This document shows, piece after piece, positions 17,580 to 26,356 of a DNA stretch of 64,000 nt. The DNA is from Bacteroidia bacterium. Its GTDB lineage: Bacteria > Bacteroidota > Bacteroidia > Chitinophagales > JAUHXS01. Location of the stretch: NCBI GenBank assembly GCA_030426955.1, contig JAUHXS010000003.1, forward strand, positions 186,001-250,000. Reading direction: 5' to 3'. The translations under genes were made by a program, and so were the position numbers. The notes under the pieces were generated by a model. It was not told the DNA's origin. It saw only the letters and a program-made list of their open reading frames with translations, and did not search any database. Within the stretch, counting starts at the first letter, position 1, and the number at the start of each line of letters is the position of its first letter.

Positions 17580-18794
17580 ATGAAGAATCAGCTAATAGTG
17601 ATTTTGATTTCTGTGGTAGCTTTGAATGCTCAAAATCTAGTATTAAACAATAGTTTTGAATGTTATAGCAATTGTCCAGTAAACTTTGGTGAGGTCGAAA
17701 ATGCTTTTCATTGGTCAGCCCCCACAACTGGAACAACAGATTTTTTTAGTTGTAACGCCTTTTATCTCGGTACACCGCAAAATTTCTTTGGCAATCAAGA
17801 GCCACAAGATGGAGAGGCTTATGCAGGATTTTATGCTTTTGGCGGAGGAGATAGCTGCAACTACCGTGAATACGTTCAGGGGAAATTAATGATACCATTA
17901 GTAGCAGGAGAGTGTTATAGCGTTTCTTTTTATGTCAGTCTTGCTGATAAATCTTCATACGCTACACAGGAACTAGGGATGTACTTTTCTGATACAATGG
18001 TGAAGGTAAATCACAGTTGCGCACTGCCATTTGCACCTCAAGTAAAAAGCCCCTCCAATGACTGGCTAGATGAAACAGACGGCTGGACAGAAATTAGTGG
18101 AACATTTACGGCAACGGGTGCGGAAAAATATTTCATTATTGGTAATTTCAGCTCAATAGATAATGGCTTAGATATGTCTCCTCCAGCTCTTCTTGGGGAT
18201 GAGCTGGCATGCTATTTTTTGGACGATATATGTGTCGCTCAATGTAATCAAAGCTGTCAAGGTCCTTTTGTGTATCAAGATACACTAGGGGTTTGCGAGG
18301 AAGATAATATAGACTCTGTAGAGCTTCGAGCATCGCAAAGTGGAAAGCAATACTTATGGAGTACGAGCGATCGGGATACGTTTCCCTCAATTAAAGTAGT
18401 TGCTGAATCTGCATCCTATCAAGTTGAAGTATATGACGACTCTACTTGTGCAAGCGTTTTTGAAGAATTTGTAGTAGATGTTGGGCCTTGCCAACAAGAA
18501 GAGGAAGAAGAAAAAGAGGATACACTTACACTCCCTTTTATCTGGATTCCTAATGCAATTAGTCCCAATGGAGATGGTGTGAATGATGTTTTTAGGATTG
18601 CTGCCTCAGGGGTTCGTTCAAGTTATTTGACCATATACAACCAATGGGGAGGTGTCATATTTAAATCCAATGATGTGCATGAGCCTTGGGGGAGTCAGTC
18701 TATTCCTCCTAAAGGAGTATATGCTTATACGTTGAGTGTTGTTTTTGAGAACGGAAAGGTTCAAACTCAACAAGGCAATATTACCGTTATATGA
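17580..18794 (+). CDS. Secreted T9SS type B sorting-domain protein
   Basis: A 404-residue exported protein. I place the start at the ATG of MKNQLIVILISVVALNAQ, a clean signal peptide, rather than a TTG 21 bp upstream. The N-terminal domain (LVLNNSFECYSNCP) is a jelly-roll-like module with several cysteines often seen at the start of surface proteins in this phylum. A Glu/Asp-rich linker leads to the C-terminal WIPNAISPNGDGVNDVFRI domain, the gliding-motility-associated (CHU_C) signature for type B sorting by the type IX secretion system. It should be exported to, or anchored at, the cell surface. The substrate is unknown. Confidence 0.85.
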   Translation: MKNQLIVILISVVALNAQNLVLNNSFECYSNCPVNFGEVENAFHWSAPTTGTTDFFSCNAFYLGTPQNFFGNQEPQDGEAYAGFYAFGGGDSCNYREYVQGKLMIPLVAGECYSVSFYVSLADKSSYATQELGMYFSDTMVKVNHSCALPFAPQVKSPSNDWLDETDGWTEISGTFTATGAEKYFIIGNFSSIDNGLDMSPPALLGDELACYFLDDICVAQCNQSCQGPFVYQDTLGVCEEDNIDSVELRASQSGKQYLWSTSDRDTFPSIKVVAESASYQVEVYDDSTCASVFEEFVVDVGPCQQEEEEEKEDTLTLPFIWIPNAISPNGDGVNDVFRIAASGVRSSYLTIYNQWGGVIFKSNDVHEPWGSQSIPPKGVYAYTLSVVFENGKVQTQQGNITVI

Positions 18795-19135
18795 GTATGC
18801 GCTGTTTTGCTCAGAGTTTCTCGAAGATGGCCATGAGATCTAAGTCGACACCTTTATTTAGTTATGGAATCAAACTCTTATGATTCTATGGAAGGAGGAT
18901 TAAGTTTAAGTATTAGAATGCTAATGATATGGGTATGTATTCAGGCAAATAATTCTTTAAATTATACTCACTATGGGAATAGTGAGTATATTGAAATAAT
19001 ATCGGGAAAGTAATAATAGAGAATAGATTTTGTTTCAAAATAGGGATAGAATATCTATCTTATTAATTATGGATTAAGCTCAACAAGAATATAACCAACT
19101 TTGAAATATATTATTAATTCACTAAAAATAAAGCT
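18795..19135. other. 341-bp non-coding spacer with a perfect inverted repeat
   Basis: No convincing coding sequence lies here. The one clear structure is the hairpin at 18963-18990. The rest is AT-rich sequence between two same-strand genes and may hold the promoter of the next gene, but I see no full TAnnTTTG / TTTG pair. Confidence 0.6.
18963..18990. repeat. Perfect inverted repeat, 11-bp arms
   Basis: TATACTCACTA (18963-18973) pairs exactly with TAGTGAGTATA (18980-18990) around the loop TGGGAA. No T-tract follows on either strand, so it is not a standard intrinsic terminator; it could be an operator, an RNA-stabilising hairpin or a Rho-aided stop. Confidence 0.8.
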
Positions 19136-20743
19136 ATGGGAAACTTAAAATCTCTTTCTACTATTCTGATGTTTGCCGTTTTTGCTAGCCAACAGGTGCT
19201 TTCACAAGGTACAACATCCATGATATATGATTATACGGATCATAGTTATATTGTAGCCGATCATGGGGAAGGGGTAGTTTATCGAGCAGATTCCAATCTA
19301 AATATAATTGATACAATTACAGAATCTGTAACACAGCCTAGAGGCATGGTAATATATGGGGATACTTTATTTATTTGTGGTTTTTTTGCCTTAAAGGGAT
19401 ACTCTCTGTCTTCAAAGAATGAAGTGTTTAGTATCCCAATAGGAATGATAGCTTGGGATATTACTTTAGGAGCAGACAGCATGCTTTATGTTTCTGGTTA
19501 TACAGTACCCAGTGGATCAAGAGGAACCGTTTTTAAAGTGAACCCACAATCAGGTAGCTTTCATGTATTTGCCTCTGGCATGGAACGTATAGCTGGAATA
19601 GAATACGAGAAAACCAGACTCATAGTAGTTACTAATAGAAATTACAGTATGGGTGGGAATACCCCGATCTATGAAATACTTTTATCCGACTCTTCAGTAA
19701 ACATCCTTTGGAATGAAAACAATGAAGGGTTTGGAGGTATTACAAAAGGCTCTTGTGGAAGTTATTATATCAGCTCAAAACCAAATGGTACAAATAGTGC
19801 ATATGTCGATAAGTATACATTTGAGAGTAGTACATATACAAGTTCTCCGTTCTTTTTTATTGCTGGCTTTCCTGAATCATACGTTATTGATGACTTATTG
19901 CTAAATGAATTAACTCAAACCATTGTTATTCCAATTCAATCAACGAACGATAGTGTAGTTCTTCAGAAAGAAGACCTGCCCAAGTTACAGATCGACCCAG
20001 TAGATACAGTGCGTTGTGAAGAAGATACTGTTCGCTTTAATTATATTGCAGATAACTTCAGCAGTATACTCTGGGAAATCACACAACTTGAAAGTGGAAA
20101 TATTGAATTTATTGGCTTGACTCCATCAGATACCCAATATGCAAGAATACTCAATGAAGCAGGTACTTATTTGTTTAAATTGAGTGCTACACTAGCAAAT
20201 TGCAAAGATTCTGTAAACGTTCTTATTGAAGCACATGAAAAACCAAATGCAGCATTTGGCTATGTGCTTGAAAGTGAAACCAAAGTGAATTTTATAGATA
20301 GTTCCAGTAACGTTACAGAGTACTTTTGGACTTTTGGGAATGGAGATACTTCTAATGAAGCATCACCAGAATATATCTATACCACACCTGGAGTTTACAA
20401 CGTTTGTTTAAAAGGTATAAATGATAAGTGCTTATTTGTGGATAGTGCTTGCCAAGAAATCAATACTTTAGATGGTAGTGCAAGCAATGCTGTAAATTAT
20501 TTAGAATCAGAAAAGATTACAGTCAGCCAGATTGGTCAATCCATTCGTATTGAGACAAGCAATCTTGTTGGCACAATGAGTATAGATTTGATCGATATAA
20601 CAGGAAGGGAGATAGCTTCGTGGAGTGGTGTAGACATGGGTGAAACTTTCTTTGATTTTCTTTTACCCAACAAAAATAGTAGTTTGTTATTTGTAAGGGT
20701 TATAGCAAACGGTACTCCTTATGTGAAGCCTATATTTAGATAG
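19136..20743 (+). CDS. Secreted beta-propeller/PKD protein with T9SS C-terminal tail
   Basis: A 535-residue exported protein with a signal peptide ending in VLSQG. Residues about 25-285 look like a beta-propeller of the SMP-30/NHL sort (repeats such as GVVYRADSNLNIIDT and RGTVFKVNPQSGSFHVFASGM). Near residues 370-435 is a PKD domain (FWTFGNGDTSNEASPEYIYTTPG). The last 80 residues resemble a type A T9SS sorting tail (SIDLIDITGREIASW ... LFVRVIANGTPYVKPIFR). It is predicted to be delivered to the cell surface. It is the second of four adjacent secreted-protein genes. Confidence 0.82.
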   Translation: MGNLKSLSTILMFAVFASQQVLSQGTTSMIYDYTDHSYIVADHGEGVVYRADSNLNIIDTITESVTQPRGMVIYGDTLFICGFFALKGYSLSSKNEVFSIPIGMIAWDITLGADSMLYVSGYTVPSGSRGTVFKVNPQSGSFHVFASGMERIAGIEYEKTRLIVVTNRNYSMGGNTPIYEILLSDSSVNILWNENNEGFGGITKGSCGSYYISSKPNGTNSAYVDKYTFESSTYTSSPFFFIAGFPESYVIDDLLLNELTQTIVIPIQSTNDSVVLQKEDLPKLQIDPVDTVRCEEDTVRFNYIADNFSSILWEITQLESGNIEFIGLTPSDTQYARILNEAGTYLFKLSATLANCKDSVNVLIEAHEKPNAAFGYVLESETKVNFIDSSSNVTEYFWTFGNGDTSNEASPEYIYTTPGVYNVCLKGINDKCLFVDSACQEINTLDGSASNAVNYLESEKITVSQIGQSIRIETSNLVGTMSIDLIDITGREIASWSGVDMGETFFDFLLPNKNSSLLFVRVIANGTPYVKPIFR

Positions 20744-20756
20744 ATAAAGTTTTAAA

Positions 20757-22532
20757 ATGAATATTCTAATATATATTATGATCTATCTTCCTAAGGTTTA
20801 CTTCTCGTATAGAAAACTGTCATTATTGGGGCTCATTTTGCTGCTTATCTTTAATTTTGAGTGTATTGCACAAAACCAAGACAAAATATGGTATTTTGGA
20901 GGAGCAAACCCTGCTGGGGTTCCCAATAATACCTCTGGAGGAGTTAATTTCTTAACAGTCCCTCCCATACCGTTAACGGATGGAAACATAGCCGCTCAAG
21001 AAGGAGTTTCTGTAATAGCAGATTATGAGGGAAATTTACTTTTTTACTCAAATGGCGAGAACATCTGGAATGCTAGCCATGATACCATGCTTAATGGTAG
21101 TATGCTGAGTGGAAGCCAAAGTAGCGTTGATGGTGTAGTTATTGATCAAAAACCGGGAAGTGAATATTTATATTATGTGTTTTATGTGTCATACCAGCTA
21201 AATGGCGGGCTCTATTATTCAGTAATAGACATGCGTTTAGATAACGGTTTGGGTGGAATTGTTTCAACCAAAAAAAATATCCAACTTGTTGATACTACAT
21301 CCGAAGCAATTTGTGGCATTAGACATGCAAATGGCTGTGATCTATGGGTTATTGTAAAGAGATTTAGGTCCGAAGGCTTGACTGCGTTTCTCCTCAATAG
21401 TCAAGGTATATCTGATACAGTTTTCTCAAGTTTTTTCGGTAGCTTTTTCACTGACCCATATAGAACGATAGGACATTCTATTGCTAGTTCAGCTAGTGGA
21501 GCAAAAGTTGTAGTAACAAAACCGACTGTAAGTGGTATCGGAGGATCCTTTGCCTTATTTGATTTTGATAACTCTAACGGAACTTTTAGTAATATACAGT
21601 CCATTATTGTTCCAAATGACTATTATCTTGTTCACGCAGCATTCTCTCCCAACGAACAATACTTATATACCAGTCATAGTTACATCGGTTACAAGTTAAA
21701 CCAATTTGATATTAGTAATCCAGCAAATATATTATCAAGTAAAACGACACTTCATACAACATCCAATCAAATCGAAATGGGTGCTTTGAAATTAGCTCCT
21801 GACGGGAAAATATACCATGCATTGACAAAAGCTGCTTCAAGCCCACCTCCCGATGGGATAGATGGGGGGTATGGATATCTTGGTGTTATTAACTTTCCCG
21901 ATAGTGGTCTCGGAAATGTAGTTAATTATGTTCAGGATGGATTCTTCTTAGATGGTAAAAAGAGCAAGTCAGGACTGCCTAATATGATTAACCAATATCC
22001 TTCAAAACCAACAGAAATCACCTACTTCATATCGGACAGTATATTGAACTTAGGTGATACGCTTTATCTCTCACATACTAGTAACCAAGGTTTTAGAACA
22101 TGGATATCAGATACAGGTATAGTTGATACCGTAAGGAGTATTGCCTATGCACCTTTAGATACAGGTGAGCATATCATTAGGTTGGTTGTTCCTAACAATT
22201 GTATTTTAGATACATTAGCTTTCAAGGTGGAGGTCATTGGTCCAACAGTTGACCTCCCCAATTCACTTTTTATTCCGAATGCATTTAGTCCAGAATTGGG
22301 AGAGTCCAATCAGGGGTTTAGAGTGCTAGGACAAAACATTATGAATGTGGAAATGTCTATTTTTGATATATATGGTAATGAAGTATATCTCTCCCATGGT
22401 GCAAATCCCACTTGGGATGGGAAAGTATATAATGAGCTAGCACCTCTCTCGGTCTACACCTACAAAGTATTTTGTGAATTTGAAGATGGCAGCTTAGCAA
22501 TCAGGTATGGAAATGTATTACTGATTAATTAA
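20757..22532 (+). CDS. Secreted WYFG-type propeller protein with T9SS type B sorting domain
   Basis: A 591-residue exported protein, 13 bp after the previous gene. The signal peptide ends in CIAQ. The start of the mature protein, DKIWYFGGANPAGV, and NLLFYSNGENIWNASHD mark a propeller-like domain family common in Bacteroidota; the next gene has the same pattern, so the two arose by duplication. The C-terminus (SLFIPNAFSPELGES ... VYTYKVFCEFEDGSLAIRYGNV) is a type B sorting domain. An alternative ATG 21 bp downstream would shorten the leader. The function is unknown beyond surface export. Confidence 0.83.
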   Translation: MNILIYIMIYLPKVYFSYRKLSLLGLILLLIFNFECIAQNQDKIWYFGGANPAGVPNNTSGGVNFLTVPPIPLTDGNIAAQEGVSVIADYEGNLLFYSNGENIWNASHDTMLNGSMLSGSQSSVDGVVIDQKPGSEYLYYVFYVSYQLNGGLYYSVIDMRLDNGLGGIVSTKKNIQLVDTTSEAICGIRHANGCDLWVIVKRFRSEGLTAFLLNSQGISDTVFSSFFGSFFTDPYRTIGHSIASSASGAKVVVTKPTVSGIGGSFALFDFDNSNGTFSNIQSIIVPNDYYLVHAAFSPNEQYLYTSHSYIGYKLNQFDISNPANILSSKTTLHTTSNQIEMGALKLAPDGKIYHALTKAASSPPPDGIDGGYGYLGVINFPDSGLGNVVNYVQDGFFLDGKKSKSGLPNMINQYPSKPTEITYFISDSILNLGDTLYLSHTSNQGFRTWISDTGIVDTVRSIAYAPLDTGEHIIRLVVPNNCILDTLAFKVEVIGPTVDLPNSLFIPNAFSPELGESNQGFRVLGQNIMNVEMSIFDIYGNEVYLSHGANPTWDGKVYNELAPLSVYTYKVFCEFEDGSLAIRYGNVLLIN

Positions 22533-22591
22533 GATTATAATTGTAACTTGTCTAGATTTTTGGGCGATCAGCATAAAAGGTAAAAAGGTTT

Positions 22592-25063
22592 ATGATAATT
22601 AAAGTGTTTAATTTCAGGTTTTTTATATTGGTGCTCATCTGTATATCTTTTCCGGCAAAAAAAGCTTCTTCTCAAGCAAGTAAGCAATATGATCAATGGT
22701 ATTTTGGACCAATTAACCCTGGAGTTCAAGGGGCTGGATTAGACTTTCGAACAAGTGGTGATCCTATTCCTTTGACGAACTCAGCAAAAGATATGTCCGA
22801 GGCATCTGCAATGATCTGTGATAGCAATGGTAATTTGCTTTTTTATTCTAATGGTACATCTATATGGGATGCTTCGCATGAGCTAATGGTGAATGGTGAT
22901 AATGGAGTAGGTGGCGATCCTTCATCATCTCAAAATGCTCTCATTATTCCCATCTCTAGAATGCCTAATAAATATGCGTTATTTGGCAATTCGGGATTCC
23001 CTGCTAGCAACAATGGAGGGGGCGTTGCGCTGTCCATTGTAGATATGGACAGACCGGGCAATGGAACATTGCAATTCCCTCTCGGAGAAGTAACGAATGC
23101 AAAAGGAATTCCATTAATAGGGAATACTTCCGAGACTATTGCCGCAATTAGACATGCCAATGGCTACGACTTCTGGGTGGTCACCCACATTCACGGCACC
23201 GATAGCTTTTATTCCTTTAGATTTACAACTCCAAATGACTTGGATAGTCCTGATTTAGCATGCTTTATCATTGATACAACCATTTCAAAAGTAGGCCCAG
23301 TAGACGTAAGTGGTAGCTTTAGGTACTTAAAGCCAAGTCCAAGAAATGATAAGATGATCTTTAAAACAAATAGTGGTGGTGAGCTTGGGATGTGTGACTT
23401 TGATGGGAATACGGGAAGTTTGCACAACTATGTTGTTTTAGATACTTCTGGCGGACAGATTGACACAGTATCAGGCCAACAAAACATTACAGGCATCAGT
23501 GCAATATCTTTTTCTCCAATGGGAAATTATGTTTATGCACTTCTAGGAGGGGATGTAGATATAACCGCTCCAACATATCTTGCTCGATATGATCCTTATC
23601 ATGCCAATCCTAGTTCATCTAAAGAGTTGGTTGATTCCCTGTTTCAGCCAATGGGAGGATTATACCTGCGAATAGACATGCAAATTGCGCCAGATAGCAA
23701 CTTGTACGTTTCTGGCATATATGCTTTAGGCACACCAATGATTGATGTAATTAAAAATCCTGAAGCTTCTGTTGCTATGGTAAATGTAGAGGCTAATAGC
23801 GTCGGTCTAGCGGGAAGGGATCCTAGCCAGTCTTTGCCTAATCTCATTACAGATTACCTCTTAGGATATGATACAGTTCCAGGTCCCAATATCATAGTCA
23901 GTAAGGACAGGTATATTTGTCCAGGTGACACAACGGATTTGTCAGCATCAGGTGGTTCTGGATACCTCTGGTCACCTGCCCACCTTTTAGATAATCCCAC
24001 TTCAGCAAATCCCAGGGCTTTTCCTGATTCAACAACAACCTTCACAGTAATCATATCTGACGCTACACTTGGATGCGGACAGTTTACAGAAAGGGTCACT
24101 GTATTTGTCGAGATTGATTCAGCTCAACCAGATAGCTTCCTTATTTGTTTGGGAGATACTGTGCAGCTTATCGGACCTTCCAATGCAACAAATTATAGTT
24201 GGATGCCTTCTGCAAATTTGAATGATCCATCTGCTCAAAACCCTCTTGCTGTGCCAGACACCCCTACCTTGTATACTGTAGATTATACGACATGTGGTGT
24301 GATGTATACCACAACTAACTATGTAGGAATTTATCCTATACCTTATGAAGGTATATCAGATACACACTTTTGCCAAAACCAATCAATAGAGATCGACCTA
24401 TCTCATAATGCAGTTGACCAGTATAGTTGGTCTGATGGGTCTACAAACCCTGTAAAAGTGTTTTCTTCATCTGGAATATACTTTGTGACCCGAGCCGACA
24501 CAAATAATTGCTCTACAATAGACAGTTTTGAGGTTTTTGTAGATGAGATTCCTGAGGTATATGCTGGCAAAGATACTTTTATACGACCTTCTACAACTAT
24601 TGAGCTAAAAGGAGAAGTTAGTAATGCAGATAGTTTTTTGTGGACACCTGCAACTACTTTAAGCAATCCTGAAATTGAAAATCCAATTGCTATGCCAGAA
24701 GCAACTACATCATATTTACTTACAGCATTTTCTTTACATGGCTGCTCTAAATCAGATACTGTAACTGTAGAGGTAATTAGTGATCTTTTGGCAATACCTT
24801 CAATATTTTCACCTAATGATGACGGCGTAAATGACATATTTAACTTTATCAAAGATAATTTGTCAGACCTAAATGAATTTAGCATTACAAATAGATGGGG
24901 TGAACAAGTATTTTACACAACAGATCTTAATACTAAAGGCTGGGATGGAACTGGAAAAAATGAGAAGCCTCAAGAAGTTGGTACATATATCTACCATATC
25001 GATGCGCGTTCAAAAACAGGCGATCAGTTTCTCTCAAAAGGTGTTGTTGCACTTGTTCGGTAG
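22592..25063 (+). CDS. Secreted WYFG-type propeller protein with three Ig-like repeats and T9SS type B sorting domain
   Basis: An 823-residue exported protein. The N-terminal propeller domain (YDQWYFGPINPGVQGAG, NLLFYSNGTSIWDASHE) is paralogous to that of the preceding gene. Residues about 430-730 hold Ig-like repeats of about 80 residues with the pattern [IC]-GDT-x-L ... YxWxP ... L-x-[ND]-P-x-x-x-NP (for example ICPGDTTDLSASGGSGYLWS). The end, LAIPSIFSPNDDGVNDIFNF to GVVALVR, is the type B sorting domain. Likely a surface adhesin or enzyme-binding scaffold; the ligand is unknown. Confidence 0.84.
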   Translation: MIIKVFNFRFFILVLICISFPAKKASSQASKQYDQWYFGPINPGVQGAGLDFRTSGDPIPLTNSAKDMSEASAMICDSNGNLLFYSNGTSIWDASHELMVNGDNGVGGDPSSSQNALIIPISRMPNKYALFGNSGFPASNNGGGVALSIVDMDRPGNGTLQFPLGEVTNAKGIPLIGNTSETIAAIRHANGYDFWVVTHIHGTDSFYSFRFTTPNDLDSPDLACFIIDTTISKVGPVDVSGSFRYLKPSPRNDKMIFKTNSGGELGMCDFDGNTGSLHNYVVLDTSGGQIDTVSGQQNITGISAISFSPMGNYVYALLGGDVDITAPTYLARYDPYHANPSSSKELVDSLFQPMGGLYLRIDMQIAPDSNLYVSGIYALGTPMIDVIKNPEASVAMVNVEANSVGLAGRDPSQSLPNLITDYLLGYDTVPGPNIIVSKDRYICPGDTTDLSASGGSGYLWSPAHLLDNPTSANPRAFPDSTTTFTVIISDATLGCGQFTERVTVFVEIDSAQPDSFLICLGDTVQLIGPSNATNYSWMPSANLNDPSAQNPLAVPDTPTLYTVDYTTCGVMYTTTNYVGIYPIPYEGISDTHFCQNQSIEIDLSHNAVDQYSWSDGSTNPVKVFSSSGIYFVTRADTNNCSTIDSFEVFVDEIPEVYAGKDTFIRPSTTIELKGEVSNADSFLWTPATTLSNPEIENPIAMPEATTSYLLTAFSLHGCSKSDTVTVEVISDLLAIPSIFSPNDDGVNDIFNFIKDNLSDLNEFSITNRWGEQVFYTTDLNTKGWDGTGKNEKPQEVGTYIYHIDARSKTGDQFLSKGVVALVR

Positions 25064-25099
25064 GATTCAGTGTTTAAAATTATCCTTTATGGAATAGCA

Positions 25100-25146
25100 A
25101 TTTACCGTGAAAATCCACATTTATATTGTGGATTTTCACGGTAAAT
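25100..25146. repeat. Perfect 20-bp inverted repeat overlapping the ATPase promoter
   Basis: The left arm 25100-25119 and right arm 25127-25146 are exact reverse complements (the left arm contains ACCGTGAAAATCC) around the 7-nt loop TTTATAT. The right arm lies between a TTG at 25126-25128 and the -7 box at 25150-25157 of the following gene. As the predicted transcript starts after the palindrome, it most likely acts as DNA, that is, an operator for a dimeric or tetrameric protein. Confidence 0.93.
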
Positions 25147-25149
25147 GAC

Positions 25150-25157
25150 TATATTTG
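25150..25157 (+). promoter_or_regulatory. Leaderless promoter of the AAA/DUF4143 ATPase (TATATTTG)
   Basis: TATATTTG matches TAnnTTTG exactly and is followed after 4 bp by the ATG at 25162, so transcription should begin at or very near the start codon. A TTG at 25126-25128 stands 21 bp upstream as a possible -33 box, at the tip of the palindrome. Confidence 0.65.
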
Positions 25158-25161
25158 TTTT

Positions 25162-26313
25162 ATGATAACAAGGCAAAAGAAAGCTGATATCCTTAAATCT
25201 TTGAGTCATTTTCCTGCTGTCGGGATAATAGGTCCTAGGCAATGTGGCAAAACTACTTTAGCAAAAGAAGTTCTGTCCGATACACAAGATGACTTCATCT
25301 ATCTAGATTTAGAGTCAAAGAGAGACACCAGTATCTTAAACGATCCTGAGCTCTTTTTTGGCAACAATCTAGAAAAAACTATTATCATAGATGAAATACA
25401 AGTTCAACCTGATTTATTCCCAATTTTAAGATCATCGATTGACCAACACAGAGTTCCTAGTAGATTTATCATATTAGGTTCTTCATCGCCACAACTACTT
25501 CGGCACTCTAATGAGTCTTTAGCAGGAAGAATAAGCTATCATGAGCTCACGCCACTAAATATTACCGAAATAGAAGATTTTCGAAAGCATCTTCTGTTTG
25601 GAGGCTATCCTGAATGTTATTTGCAGAAAGATGAAACCATTATTTCTGAATGGCTTTCCAACTATATTAACTCTTATGTAGAGAGAGAATTGCCTGCTCT
25701 TGGGTTGAAGACAAGCGCCACAAATATCTTCAAGCTTTGGAGGATGATCGCATCTATCCATGGCAATCTGTTAAATATTGACCAATTGTCTAGATCACTA
25801 GGAGTAAGTGCCACTAGTATTAGAAATTATTTAGACTTCATGGAAGAGGCATTTCTAATTCGAAGATTAACGCCCTATCATTTCAATATAAAAAAACGCT
25901 TAGTTAAAGCACCTAAAGTTTACGTTCGAGATTCTGGTATTTTAAACTATATGCTAGGACTAGAAAGTTATGAATCATTAGAACTCAATGCTATGCTTGG
26001 TGCAATTTGGGAAGGCTATGTTATAGAGCAGATTTACAGTAGTTTGCCACAAAATAAAAGTATGCATTTTTATCGCACACACCATGGTAGTGAGATAGAT
26101 TTATTGATATCTCAGGGGATTAATCCTCAGTATGCTATTGAGATTAAATACAGTAGCGCTCCTAAATTAACACAAGGTTTTTATAATGCATTAGAAGACA
26201 TTGGCATTAAAAAAGGATTTGTCATCGTTCCTGAAGATGTGCATTACCAACTGAATGAACAAGTTGAAGTTATAGGCTTGCCTAAGTTTGTTCAGGAGTA
26301 CATGAAAATATAA
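25162..26313 (+). CDS. AAA-type ATPase with DUF4143 domain
   Basis: A 383-residue protein. I place the start at MITRQKKADILKSLSHFP because the family begins this way and the longer frame starts inside the palindrome. Residues 24-31 are the P-loop GPRQCGKT, residues 74-78 the Walker B IIIDE, and LGSSSPQLL near residue 110 the sensor. The C-terminal DUF4143 part contains SYVERELP and a PD-(D/E)xK-like stretch (GSEIDLLIS ... YAIEIKYS). This COG1373-type family is widespread, often in many copies per genome, and has no settled function; the nuclease-like tail suggests a mobile or defence-related role, which is inference. It interrupts a run of secreted-protein genes. Confidence 0.88.
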   Translation: MITRQKKADILKSLSHFPAVGIIGPRQCGKTTLAKEVLSDTQDDFIYLDLESKRDTSILNDPELFFGNNLEKTIIIDEIQVQPDLFPILRSSIDQHRVPSRFIILGSSSPQLLRHSNESLAGRISYHELTPLNITEIEDFRKHLLFGGYPECYLQKDETIISEWLSNYINSYVERELPALGLKTSATNIFKLWRMIASIHGNLLNIDQLSRSLGVSATSIRNYLDFMEEAFLIRRLTPYHFNIKKRLVKAPKVYVRDSGILNYMLGLESYESLELNAMLGAIWEGYVIEQIYSSLPQNKSMHFYRTHHGSEIDLLISQGINPQYAIEIKYSSAPKLTQGFYNALEDIGIKKGFVIVPEDVHYQLNEQVEVIGLPKFVQEYMKI

Positions 26314-26356
26314 ATTGGTTAAATTTTATTAACTTAGTACTATAATATCTAATTAC

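Noticed and set aside
25126-25161. Start of the DUF4143 ATPase at 25126
   Set aside because: This start lies inside the palindrome and upstream of the -7 box; family N-termini match the ATG at 25162.
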